Assembly (NCBI GenBank): GCA_019873665.1
Contig: JAIOAV010000031.1
Location: 1-38,074, forward strand
Source of the DNA: Chloroflexota bacterium
Lineage (GTDB): Bacteria; Chloroflexota; Anaerolineae; JAAYEA01
Direction: 5' to 3'
Length of the DNA: 38,074 nt
Below the pieces are notes generated by a model, which saw only the letters and a program-made list of their open reading frames with translations, was not told where the DNA came from and searched no databases. Numbering within the stretch: the stretch's first letter is position 1; the number at the start of each line of letters is the position of its first letter. Position numbers and translations under genes: made by a program. Of this stretch, positions 17,787 through 25,915 are shown in pieces.

Positions 17787-19583
17787 TCAGTACAGACGCA
17801 CCTCAAAGATGCCAGCCTGACGTGCGCCGTTGGTGGCGTCCACCGTGATGCGCACGCGCCGCACCACGCGCGGCGCAAAGGCATGCACCCGCTGGCGCTG
17901 GTAGTTGCCGCGCACCTCGACCAGCGTCTCCCACGCGTCGCCGTTCGCCACCTCGATCCGGTAATCGCGCACCGTCTCCGGCTGCGGCCCTTCGATCATG
18001 CGCGCCTGTAGATGCTCATAGTAGGTGAACGCCAAGGGGCGCGTGAGACCGGTGTCAAAGGTCAGGCGAACCTCTTGCAGAGTGCATGGTTCGGGCAGCG
18101 TCAACTCCACCCACTGCGGCAGCGGGGCATCAGGCGCCGACAGCCATAGGTGATTGGCATCCGCAGTGTTGCGCGTGACGCCATCAATGATGTTGCTAGC
18201 GGAGAAGCCGGCGGCCTCGCTGGAGGCGCGCACCGCCGCCCGGCGCGACAGGTCGGTGGGATCGGCATTGGCCAGATGCGGGATATAGGCATCATCCTTG
18301 AGCAGCATCTGCTGCAACGCTGCGATGTGGTGCGCGGCCAGGTCGCGCGGCGTGACATCGCGCTGCACCGCCATGGCAGCAGCAGTGCCCACCGCCTGCC
18401 CTTCCACAGCGCAGGTAGCCATGACGCGCGCTGAGGCAAAGGCGAGATGTGTGGCGCTGATGTTGCGCCCAGCCATCATCAGGTTCACGATGTTGCGCGA
18501 ATAGAGGCTGCGCAGCGGGATGCTGTACACTGTCTCCAGGCGCGGCTGTTCGCACGGAGCCTCATCGCGGGCAAAGATGCCCCTTGGTGGATGCGTGTCG
18601 ATCGGCCACCCCCCATAGGCGACGCGGTCGGGGAATAACACCGCCTGCTCCAAATCCTGCTGCGTCAACACGTGATCGCCCAGAAAGCGCCGCGACTCGC
18701 GCTTACCCGGCAGCAAGCCGATCCACTCCAGCGCCCAGTTCTCTGCACCGTGGTTGCCGCCGTTCTTGATATGGTCCCACACTCCCAGTGCAATACGATA
18801 CAACGCATCGCGAATCTGCTCGTTGTCCTTGATGGTGTCCAGCTCGCCGCCCCACTCCACCCACCAAAAGCCGTAGGAGAATGGCTGATGCGGCCGGTGC
18901 CGCAAGTCCTCCTCGCTGATGGGCTGAATCCAGTCGGGCGCACGGAAGGGCATCGGTCGTCCATAGTCACGCGCCTGAAAGAGGATACTGCTCCCGAGCG
19001 TAAGGCGATCGCCGACATTCGGCGCGCTGCGTTCGCCGTATTCGGCCTTGCCTTCCCGCCCCACGACGTAATCCGCTCCCGCCTCCGCCCCCAAGCGACC
19101 GTCACCGGTGCAATCCACAAAGATACGAGCGCGGATCGTAAAGCGATCCTCTGTAGAAGTGCGCGTTGCCGTAACCGCGGCGATGCGTGCCGGCGCGTCG
19201 CGGATGGGTGACTCGGCCATGATAGCGCCGTCCAACGACGTGTTCAGCAGAAGCGTGATATTCGGCTCGCGCGTCACCCACTCCCAGAGGAGCAGATCCC
19301 ACATCTGGGCACAGCGTTGCGGGTTGCGCACTGCATTTTCCAAGCGCAACTCTTCCAGGATGCCGGTCTCTCGGGCGTTGGGGCGGCCGCCGGAGACATC
19401 CGCGCCGCTCACCGTCATGCGGATTTCGCTGGAGGCGTTGCCGCCGAGCATTGGCCGGTCCTGGATGAGGACCACCCGCGCGCCGTGGCGCGCTGCTGCG
19501 ATGGCAGCACACACCCCCGCCATGCCGCCACCAGCCACAACAACATCGCTCTTCAGATAGCGGGCCGTGCTAACGCGACTCAT
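17787..19583 (-). CDS. FAD-dependent oxidoreductase with C-terminal discoidin-like domain
   Basis: A 598-residue flavoprotein of the FAD-dependent oxidoreductase type common in carbohydrate loci of Planctomycetota and Chloroflexota. The N-terminus has the dinucleotide-binding GGGMAGVCAA motif (about residues 17-26), then LGGNASSEIR, a second FVDCTGDGRLGAEAGA motif and the MMAGRNISATHLAFAS segment that closes the FAD fold. The last 140 residues (SASNIIDG, WVELTL, VRLTF, YRIEV) look like an F5/8 type C (discoidin) beta-sandwich. No signal peptide is visible. The GTG at 19592 overlaps the Shine-Dalgarno GGGAGGT, so the ATG at 19583 is preferred. It is last in a minus-strand run after the HldE-like kinase. 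The substrate is not known, probably a sugar or glycoside derivative. Confidence 0.8.
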   Translation of the reverse strand: MSRVSTARYLKSDVVVAGGGMAGVCAAIAAARHGARVVLIQDRPMLGGNASSEIRMTVSGADVSGGRPNARETGILEELRLENAVRNPQRCAQMWDLLLWEWVTREPNITLLLNTSLDGAIMAESPIRDAPARIAAVTATRTSTEDRFTIRARIFVDCTGDGRLGAEAGADYVVGREGKAEYGERSAPNVGDRLTLGSSILFQARDYGRPMPFRAPDWIQPISEEDLRHRPHQPFSYGFWWVEWGGELDTIKDNEQIRDALYRIALGVWDHIKNGGNHGAENWALEWIGLLPGKRESRRFLGDHVLTQQDLEQAVLFPDRVAYGGWPIDTHPPRGIFARDEAPCEQPRLETVYSIPLRSLYSRNIVNLMMAGRNISATHLAFASARVMATCAVEGQAVGTAAAMAVQRDVTPRDLAAHHIAALQQMLLKDDAYIPHLANADPTDLSRRAAVRASSEAAGFSASNIIDGVTRNTADANHLWLSAPDAPLPQWVELTLPEPCTLQEVRLTFDTGLTRPLAFTYYEHLQARMIEGPQPETVRDYRIEVANGDAWETLVEVRGNYQRQRVHAFAPRVVRRVRITVDATNGARQAGIFEVRLY

Positions 19584-19689
19584 CTGGTGCACCTCCCCGC
19601 GCCGCGCGCTCTAGCGCGACATCTCAAATCGTCCGCTCCCCTGATGGGCGACCTGTGCCGCGCCCTCTGTGTCAGTTGGATATGGATCT

Positions 19690-20736
19690 TCATGCAGCCT
19701 TGTTGCCCGCCGTCTCCCGGAAACGCGCCAGCAACTGCGCCGGCGATGCGGTGCCGGTCGTGCCGATCTGCTGTATCGTGATCGAGGCCACGAGGTTGCC
19801 CACGAGGGCGGCCTCCGCAGGGGTGGCTCCCGCGGCCAGCGCCAGCACGATGCCCGCCATGGTGCTATCGCCTGCGCCCACTGGGTCTATCTCGCCTGTT
19901 ACGGGCACAGCGGGGATGCGTTGCGGCTTGCCCGCGCCAAAGAGTGCAATCCCCTCAGCGCCCATGGTCAGATACACGGGTCGGCCGGTGCGCTGGAAGA
20001 GCTGCGCGCCATACCGCGCGATCTCCGGCCATTTCAGCGCCGTGTCGTCGCCATCCCAGCCGCTGTCAATGGCGCGCGCCGCCTCCCGGCGGTTCGGCTT
20101 GATGATGACATGGCGGTAGAGGCCGATCCGCTCGCGTGAATCCACGCCGAATACCTTGTCTCGAAACAGCGCCGCCAGATGCACGATCTCCTCGCGCACC
20201 CGGTCAGTGATGACGCCATGATTGCGTTCCTGCACCTGGTCGGCGACGATGACCGCGTCCATATACGGGACGAGCGCACGCAGGCGACGGATCAACTCGT
20301 CTTCGGCCGTGGCGGCCAGCGGCTGGCGGTTCTTGATGTCGAGTCGGTTCAGTTCGTGCACACGCCCATCCGGCTCGCGCATCAGCGGCTTGGTATAAGT
20401 GGGCGTGAATCGGTCTGTCAGCGTCAGCAGCCACTTGTCTTCCACGCCCCGTGTCATCAGGCCGCGTCGCAGCTCGTACCCTTCGCCATCATCGCCGACA
20501 ATGCCCAACGCTGTCACCTGCGCTCCCAACGCGCGCAGGTTGGAGGTTACTGTGCCTGCCGCGCCGGGGCTGCAACGCACCTCCACCACCTGATACGCTT
20601 CCAGCCCCGTCTCCAGCGAAGTCTCGCTGAGCGTGCGATCCATGACCAGATACTTGTCGAGAAAATAGTCGCCCACCACGAGCACGCGAAGCTGCGGGAA
20701 GCGCTCGATCCAGCCCTGTAGCGTCTGCTCGTCCAT
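19690..20736 (-). CDS. PfkB-family carbohydrate kinase, HldE/RfaE N-domain-like
   Basis: A 348-residue ribokinase-like kinase closest in pattern to the D-glycero-beta-D-manno-heptose-7-phosphate kinase domain of HldE. It shows VVGDYFLDKYL near residue 24, a GAAGTVTSNLRALGA sugar-binding helix, the AVIVADQVQERNHGVI segment, and the catalytic DPVGAGDSTMAG motif near residue 290. The nucleotidyltransferase domain found in full HldE is absent. The ATG at 20736 follows GAGGGAG and begins nine bases after the upstream gene's stop; a GTG at 20748 would overlap that stop. Neighbours are a deoxyhypusine-synthase-like protein and a HAD phosphatase, a trio that could form a sugar-phosphate pathway. A lipopolysaccharide role is doubtful in a monoderm-like lineage. 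Confidence 0.78.
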   Translation of the reverse strand: MDEQTLQGWIERFPQLRVLVVGDYFLDKYLVMDRTLSETSLETGLEAYQVVEVRCSPGAAGTVTSNLRALGAQVTALGIVGDDGEGYELRRGLMTRGVEDKWLLTLTDRFTPTYTKPLMREPDGRVHELNRLDIKNRQPLAATAEDELIRRLRALVPYMDAVIVADQVQERNHGVITDRVREEIVHLAALFRDKVFGVDSRERIGLYRHVIIKPNRREAARAIDSGWDGDDTALKWPEIARYGAQLFQRTGRPVYLTMGAEGIALFGAGKPQRIPAVPVTGEIDPVGAGDSTMAGIVLALAAGATPAEAALVGNLVASITIQQIGTTGTASPAQLLARFRETAGNKAA

Positions 20737-20744
20737 ATGCTCCC

Positions 20745-21710
20745 TCACATCAACTGCTTCATAATCTCGCGGTATAGATGTGGGAACGTCAGGCGATGCG
20801 GCCCCTGCACATAGAAGCTCTCCCCACCATCTTGCACGGTGCGCACGAGGATCGTCTTTTGCGGGCGAAAGTAGTAGAGCGGGTCGCTCTTGGGGCGCTC
20901 TTGATGGTAATCCGGCCCCAAGTCGTGCAAGTCAAAGACCGCCGTGGCAAAATGCGAGATCACGCGTTTCTCCTGCACAGCGACGTTGCGCGCCATCGCC
21001 AACGCTTTCAGATACACCTCTGGCCCCATCACAGCGGAGCCAAAGTTGAGCAGAACACCGCCCTCCAGCCCATAGACCGCTTGCGCAAAGATCAAAAAGT
21101 CGCGATAGGAGGCCGCGCCCAGCGCCGCGCCATCGCAATTCGGGTGCTCGTGGATGATGTCATAGCCGATTCCCACGTGAATGGTAACCGGCACCTGCAG
21201 CTCATAACCAGCAGCCAGGACGCTGATCTCGCGGTGCGGGAAATCTCCTGTGGCGATCGTCTCCCCCAGCGCCTCACCTAGGCCAAGATCAGACCGCGCG
21301 GTGCGCGCGATCACCTCGTTGATCTGTCCCGTCTCCATCCAGAGGCCAAACCGGCCATCGCGGATGTATTCGGCCACGCTCTCGGTGGTAGCGCCGATGA
21401 GCGCCAGCTCCCAGTCATGTATAGCGCCCGCACCGTTGGTCGCCACATGGGTGATGAGACCCCGCGCCATCAGGTCAATGATAAAGCGGGAGACGCCGGC
21501 GCGGATGACGTGCGCGCCCATCATGAGGATGACCTGCGCGCCCCGGTCGCGTGCCGCGATGATGCGCGCCGCAATCTGCGGCAGGTCCGCGTTAGCAAAG
21601 GGCGGGAGCAGATCATCGAGTTGGAGGAAGCTTTCCAGTGTCAGATCATGCTGGCGTTCGTGGAGCGGCCGCACGCGGAGCTTGCTGCGATCAAAGATGG
21701 GATAGGGCAT
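20745..21710 (-). CDS. Deoxyhypusine-synthase-like Rossmann protein of unknown function
   Basis: A 321-residue protein whose central part (GAHVIRAGVSRFIIDLM, HVATNGAGAIHDWELALIG, TTESVAEYI) resembles the deoxyhypusine synthase family fold as it occurs in bacteria that lack eIF5A. It therefore does not imply hypusine synthesis; a lysine-based catalytic motif equivalent to that of the eukaryotic enzyme is not evident. A glycine-rich VTIHVGIGYDIIHEHPNCDGAA stretch around residues 180-200 and a VLLNFGSAVMGPEVYLKAL segment may form the NAD and substrate site. It is sandwiched between a HAD phosphatase and the HldE-like kinase with gaps of 15 and 8 bases, so all three are cotranscribed. I infer a role in sugar or polyol-derived metabolism, but the reaction is not known. 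Confidence 0.55.
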   Translation of the reverse strand: MPYPIFDRSKLRVRPLHERQHDLTLESFLQLDDLLPPFANADLPQIAARIIAARDRGAQVILMMGAHVIRAGVSRFIIDLMARGLITHVATNGAGAIHDWELALIGATTESVAEYIRDGRFGLWMETGQINEVIARTARSDLGLGEALGETIATGDFPHREISVLAAGYELQVPVTIHVGIGYDIIHEHPNCDGAALGAASYRDFLIFAQAVYGLEGGVLLNFGSAVMGPEVYLKALAMARNVAVQEKRVISHFATAVFDLHDLGPDYHQERPKSDPLYYFRPQKTILVRTVQDGGESFYVQGPHRLTFPHLYREIMKQLM

Positions 21711-21725
21711 GGAATCATCCTCCCC

Positions 21726-22556
21726 TCATCGTCCGGAGAACAGATATGCCACCAAGCGTTCGCTCTCGTGGAAATCGGGCACCACGATATCCGCTCCGGC
21801 GCGAATGAGACGCGCGCGCTTTTTGGCGTCGAGCCGACCCGGGTGTATCTCATCCGTCGCCACTGCCACGGCAATGCCCCCCGCCGCTCTGGCGCTTTCG
21901 ATCTCATCATACCCGTCACCGAAGACCACCAGTTGCGCACCCGAGATCTCGTGCGTGCGCAGGATGTTGGCGATCACCATCGCCTTGGAATAGCTCTTGT
22001 AGTCATCCACCGCGCCATAGATGCCGCCATCAAAGTAGGGCGCAACACCCAGCGCTGCTGCCTCATCTTGAACGTAGTGGCGATCGGTGCCGCTGGCCAG
22101 GTAGCATGTAACACCCCGGGCGCGCAGCAGGCGGAGCATATCCTCCGCGCCGGGCACAAGCAGCGCCGTGCGCGCAATGCGCCCCTCCTTCAGGCCCTGG
22201 ATGCGGTGGGCGATGTGCGCCAGCAGCCGGTCGAGGTAGATGTGCTTGTAGGCCACCGGCTCCAATGGCGCGCCGCCGCGTTTGGCTACTTCGTCGTGCA
22301 GCGCGATCATCTGATAGATGCTCTGCTGGCCGGTGGTGCGGTCCACGATCTCCGTAACACATGCGGTGAGTTCGTCGTCTGGCTCATGCTGCGGGGTCTG
22401 CCGCAGGAACTCGACCATCATCGGGATCATGACTTGTTGCCATCCCTCGCGGATGAGGGAGATGGTGCCATCAAAGTCAAAAAGGGCGTGGCGAATCTCG
22501 CCACGCGATATCTGCGTGTTGATAATCTCAATCTCGCTATTCGCCAAATAGACCAT
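21726..22556 (-). CDS. HAD-superfamily hydrolase (phosphoglycolate-phosphatase-like)
   Basis: A 276-residue haloacid dehalogenase-like phosphatase. Motif I is DFDGT at residues 27-31 (nucleophile Asp27, acid Asp29), followed by a large helical cap (about 35-135). Motif II is the Thr/Ser of YLASGTD, then a lysine region (SYSKAM), and motif IV is VFGDGYDEIE with paired acids. The cap between motifs I and II makes it a subclass I enzyme like phosphoglycolate phosphatase or beta-phosphoglucomutase. It heads the trio with the deoxyhypusine-synthase-like protein and HldE-like kinase. A phosphatase next to a heptose-type kinase recalls the GmhB/HldE pairing of the heptose pathway, but GmhB is shorter and this protein is not a close match. 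The substrate is unknown. Confidence 0.82.
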   Translation of the reverse strand: MVYLANSEIEIINTQISRGEIRHALFDFDGTISLIREGWQQVMIPMMVEFLRQTPQHEPDDELTACVTEIVDRTTGQQSIYQMIALHDEVAKRGGAPLEPVAYKHIYLDRLLAHIAHRIQGLKEGRIARTALLVPGAEDMLRLLRARGVTCYLASGTDRHYVQDEAAALGVAPYFDGGIYGAVDDYKSYSKAMVIANILRTHEISGAQLVVFGDGYDEIESARAAGGIAVAVATDEIHPGRLDAKKRARLIRAGADIVVPDFHESERLVAYLFSGR

Positions 22557-22593
22557 GAGCGCGCTTTCATACCTCGCTGTTCGGATGGATAGG

Positions 22594-22628
22594 AGCGGTG
22601 AAGGGCGCGAATTCCGCCCCTCACCGCT
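22594..22628 (-). terminator. Hairpin downstream of the DUF2961 gene
   Basis: An inverted repeat with 14-bp arms (22594-22607 and 22615-22628), one A-C mismatch and a 7-base loop. It begins 20 bases after the DUF2961 stop. There is no T-run on the minus strand, so it may be a Rho-type pause or 3' protecting hairpin rather than a classic terminator. Confidence 0.5.
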
Positions 22629-22648
22629 GTCGTCTCATGCTCTGATCC

Positions 22649-23950
22649 TTACTGGAAGGCTTTACGAATCCGGACAGCGTGTCTGATGTTCTCGGCGGAT
22701 TGCTGCTGGGTCTTGGCAGCCGCCTCTTCCGCCTGCTGCTGTCGCTGCTGGCGGAACGCTTCGCGCCGCTGCCGCCACGCCTGGCGCATCTCTTGCATCT
22801 CCTCAGTCATGGCGGGTGGCGTGGGCGGGATGGGAGGCTGAATCGGCACGACGCCGAGATCGCCCAGGCGGATCGGCAGCCGCTTCTCCACCGGCAGGAT
22901 GCCGAACGGCTTGTGCGGCAGCGTCTGATACCAGTAGGCGGTGGAGGCCCAGTCGTTGGTCGAGTGATTGCCGTGTCCGTGCTCGATCGTCACGCGGATG
23001 CTCTTTTCAAAGCGCACGGGATCCACCAGATGGAAGCGGTAGCTCACCTGATAGCCGGGCTTGTTCCCTTCGTACAGAGCAGAGCCATTCATCGGGAATG
23101 CATTGTCCTGCATGCCCCATGCCTGATTCAGATAGTCCTCGCTGCCGGTGCCGTGCAAGCTGGGCGGCCACTCCTCGCCATCTATGAAGAACATGTCATC
23201 GCCTTCGCCCCACCATGTCCCCTGGAAGTTCGTTACCGAGATATTGCAGCCAATGTAGTGACCGCGCCCTTCCGCTTCCAGGATAGTGTAGTTATCGCGG
23301 CCGCTGAGGTTCACGACGTTCGCTTCCCGCACGTTCACCTGGATCTCCGAATCCCAACCATCGCAAGGGTTTTCGCGCCGCCACTGCGCATGGAAATAGA
23401 GGGTGTCGGGCGACAAAGGCTGCCGATACAGCTCATAGTCAATATAGAAATACTGGGTATGCGGGTTCTCGCCTTGGTTCTCCAACTCGATGCGCGCCCG
23501 CTTGCCAAAGGGCATCTGCAGGTAACAGTTCAGCGCCGCGCTGCCCCCAAACTTGTAACGCTGGTTCTCGTTCGCCGACACGGTGAAAGGGATAGAGCTG
23601 AAATTGCTGCAGATCGAATGGCCCAGGCAGAAAAAGTCTCCCAGCGGCACCAGTACGCTGGGATTTTCCTGATCGTCCCAGTATATGCGCAGCAGCACTT
23701 TGCGGTAATAGTCGGGATCAGGGACCTGCCAGTCCGGGCCGACGATCTGCGAGCTGCGCTGCGTCATCCAGATATGGGTGATGCACCCCGGCCCTTGCAG
23801 ATCGGCCAGCACTGCCGTCTGCCCGGGCAAGATGGTCCAGGCATCCTGGTTGCGTCCCGTCTGATCCCAGCTCGACACGCGCGCCGTACGCGCGTCCCGC
23901 GCCCTGGTAAGATTCGCCAACAATCCGCCGAACGGTCCAGATTCCACCAT
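22649..23950 (-). CDS. DUF2961 protein, GH172 family glycoside hydrolase candidate
   Basis: A 433-residue protein of DUF2961, now classed as glycoside hydrolase family GH172, whose studied members act on alpha-D-fructofuranosides and alpha-D-arabinofuranosides. Two glutamates stand at the expected places: Glu249 in WWGEGDDMF and Glu271 in GTGSEDY, 22 residues apart, close to the spacing in the characterised difructose dianhydride-forming enzyme as I recall it. The core spans about residues 5-360. It is followed by a Pro-rich linker (about 365-380) and a Gln/Arg/Glu-rich tail (about 383-430) that should be a coiled coil, an unusual addition. No signal peptide is visible. GGAGG precedes the ATG. 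The neighbours, a URO-D-like protein and sugar enzymes, suggest intracellular glycoside breakdown. Confidence 0.85.
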   Translation of the reverse strand: MVESGPFGGLLANLTRARDARTARVSSWDQTGRNQDAWTILPGQTAVLADLQGPGCITHIWMTQRSSQIVGPDWQVPDPDYYRKVLLRIYWDDQENPSVLVPLGDFFCLGHSICSNFSSIPFTVSANENQRYKFGGSAALNCYLQMPFGKRARIELENQGENPHTQYFYIDYELYRQPLSPDTLYFHAQWRRENPCDGWDSEIQVNVREANVVNLSGRDNYTILEAEGRGHYIGCNISVTNFQGTWWGEGDDMFFIDGEEWPPSLHGTGSEDYLNQAWGMQDNAFPMNGSALYEGNKPGYQVSYRFHLVDPVRFEKSIRVTIEHGHGNHSTNDWASTAYWYQTLPHKPFGILPVEKRLPIRLGDLGVVPIQPPIPPTPPAMTEEMQEMRQAWRQRREAFRQQRQQQAEEAAAKTQQQSAENIRHAVRIRKAFQ

Positions 23951-23994
23951 CGTTCGCCTCCTTCAGAGATCAGCTTCCTGCTCTTGCTTGCAAG

Positions 23995-25083
23995 CTAGCC
24001 CCACCGATCAGGGTGGAGTGTCAGCTCCTTCATACGATTGACATAGTACATGTAATTGCTGAATGGCACGTCCGGTGGCACCAGATGGTCGCACCAGGGG
24101 ATGTAGCCGCCATCCAGCAGGAGGGGTTGCACAGCCCGCAGCTCGGCGTCAATCGCTGCCGGGCCTGCGGCCATGGCGCGCTTGTCTATGCCACCGATCA
24201 GGCGGAGCTGTCGCCCATACGTCTGGCGCAGCTTGACCGCATCCATCCCTGCCGCACGCTCGATCGGGTAAAAGCCGGTTACGCCGCCCTCCAGCCAGAG
24301 CGGGATCAGCGGCCCCGAATCGCCGTCGCTATCCACAAAGATCAGGTGAATGCCATGGTCGTGAAAGAGGGAGGTGATCTTCTTGTACGGCTCCAGCATG
24401 AACTCGCGGAACATCCTGGGCGAGATGATGGGGCCGGACTTGTACGCCATGTCCTCCCACATGGTTACATAGTCAATATCCACTTCCTCCACAGCGCGGC
24501 GCACTGTCCGCACGACAAAGTCGGCGAGATAGTCCATCATCTCGTGTATCCAGTCGGGGTCGTCGTACATGGTCAGGCACACCCGGTCAAAGCCCATCCA
24601 GTTGCGAATCCAGCCAAAGATGCTGCCACCGGCAATGCTGAGGGGATAGTCGCGACCGCGCCAGCAGCGCTTCTTGTCCTCCCAGTAGAGCGGATAGCGA
24701 CAGGGCGAATCCGGATTGAGGCGTGGCTTAATGTTCTTCTCCCAGTCCTCCCGCGTCTCCAACGGGAAGCGCAGCCATTGCGGCATCGTGTTGTAGCCCT
24801 TGTCTTTGAATTCCTTGCGGATGATGCCGCTCACATCCTGGTAGATGCGGTACTCGTCCGTCTCTTCGATCGTCTCTTCTACAAAGTTCGGGACCAGGCC
24901 AAGCGAGACCCCGACCCCCTCTCGCCGGTCAACACCGAGATAGTCCTGGAGATGGACATCCTGCGGCAGACCTTCGTCACGCCACCGTTCCAGTGTCTCT
25001 TTCCAGTACCACATCTCCCACCAGGGACAACGATCTACCGGATGGTAGTTCATCCAGCGGACAAAGCGTTCCCGATCGTTCAT
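23995..25083 (-). CDS. Uroporphyrinogen decarboxylase (URO-D) superfamily protein
   Basis: A 362-residue TIM-barrel protein of the URO-D superfamily, but not HemE: it lacks the usual N-terminal Arg-rich PVWMMRQAG signature and instead opens with ERFVRWMNYHPVDRCPWWEMWYW split over residues 5-27. Later landmarks are MWEDMAYKSGPIISP, HLIFVDSDGDSGPLIPLWLEGGV and GGIDKRAM near the C-terminus. This group is common beside sugar oxidoreductases in Planctomycetota and Chloroflexota and resembles cobalamin-dependent methyltransferases of the MtaA/MtbA type; a demethylase role on methoxylated sugars is a guess. The start at 25083 follows a perfect GAGGAGG five bases upstream. It starts 17 bases after the HAD gene and is followed by the GH172 candidate. 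Confidence 0.8.
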   Translation of the reverse strand: MNDRERFVRWMNYHPVDRCPWWEMWYWKETLERWRDEGLPQDVHLQDYLGVDRREGVGVSLGLVPNFVEETIEETDEYRIYQDVSGIIRKEFKDKGYNTMPQWLRFPLETREDWEKNIKPRLNPDSPCRYPLYWEDKKRCWRGRDYPLSIAGGSIFGWIRNWMGFDRVCLTMYDDPDWIHEMMDYLADFVVRTVRRAVEEVDIDYVTMWEDMAYKSGPIISPRMFREFMLEPYKKITSLFHDHGIHLIFVDSDGDSGPLIPLWLEGGVTGFYPIERAAGMDAVKLRQTYGRQLRLIGGIDKRAMAAGPAAIDAELRAVQPLLLDGGYIPWCDHLVPPDVPFSNYMYYVNRMKELTLHPDRWG

Positions 25084-25100
25084 GCGCTCCTCCTCGTTGT

Positions 25101-25859
25101 CTAGCGTCCAAATGGTGCGCTCGATTCGCCTGTAGCGCCTAACAGGGTGACAATCTCTGCCAGAGACCGGGCGACCCGGTAGCCACGGGTGGCCGCCCAC
25201 GTCGCCTTTTTCCCGCGCCGATCCACCAGGATCGCGCAGGCAGCGCGGTCCAGCAGCGGCATATCGGTCACGCCGTCGCCGATGACGATCGCGTTCGCCA
25301 AGTCAATCCCGAGGCGAGCGACAGCCTCCAGCTTGTCGTGCGGCAGGTGAATGTGCAGGTCTATCCCCGTGATGCGATTTTGCCAGAAGGTGAACCAATT
25401 CGCCTCAAGCGCGACAAAGCAATCCGATACGCCGGCGCACTGCAAGACACGCTGACTCAAGTCGCCAGTGCCGCAGCTTACGACCACCATCCGCTTTCCC
25501 ACACGCGCCAATGCCCGGATGGCGAGGCGTTCCGCCGGCACAATGTGATGGGCGATCTCTTCCGCCACGGTGTCCAGCTCCGTTACCGGCAGGCCATGCA
25601 GGCAAAAGGCGTATAGACGCTTGAACGGCCCTTCCAGATAGTTGCGCTCGTCAGCCCACGCCAGGAGACGGCCAAACAGCGCCCTGGCGACGCCGGCCCT
25701 GTGTCGCCGCTGCTGCCACAGGCTGCGCAGCAACGCCTGCTCGCTATCAAAGGGTAGGATCGTGCCGTCAAAGTCCCAGATGATGTCGGTTAGCGCTGCG
25801 CACGTGCCCGCATCCTGCGATTTGGTGAGGGGGTACAGCTCTTGCGTCTTGGTCTGCAT
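25101..25859 (-). CDS. HAD-superfamily phosphatase (phosphoserine-phosphatase/MtnX-like)
   Basis: A 252-residue HAD subclass IB-type phosphatase. Motif I is WDFDGT (Asp29, Asp31), motif II is the Ser in VVSCGTGDLS, the motif III lysine is in LPHDKLEAV, and motif IV is GDGVTDMPLLD. A helical cap lies between motifs I and II as in phosphoserine phosphatase. It differs from the other HAD protein at 21726-22556, which has a different cap and lower similarity. It is upstream of the URO-D-like gene with a 17-base gap. The ATG at 25859 is preceded by GGAAG ten bases away. The substrate is unknown. The 56-base gap upstream contains a short adapter-like string (see the findings). Confidence 0.8.
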   Translation of the reverse strand: MQTKTQELYPLTKSQDAGTCAALTDIIWDFDGTILPFDSEQALLRSLWQQRRHRAGVARALFGRLLAWADERNYLEGPFKRLYAFCLHGLPVTELDTVAEEIAHHIVPAERLAIRALARVGKRMVVVSCGTGDLSQRVLQCAGVSDCFVALEANWFTFWQNRITGIDLHIHLPHDKLEAVARLGIDLANAIVIGDGVTDMPLLDRAACAILVDRRGKKATWAATRGYRVARSLAEIVTLLGATGESSAPFGR

Positions 25860-25915
25860 GGACTCGTATCTTCCGATCTATATGGATCAGCCGCGTTGAC
25901 AGAATCGGAGAAGCG

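Noticed and set aside
20745..21710. A true deoxyhypusine synthase implying bacterial hypusine
   Set aside because: The resemblance is to the bacterial relatives of the family; the eIF5A partner is absent and the neighbours are sugar enzymes.
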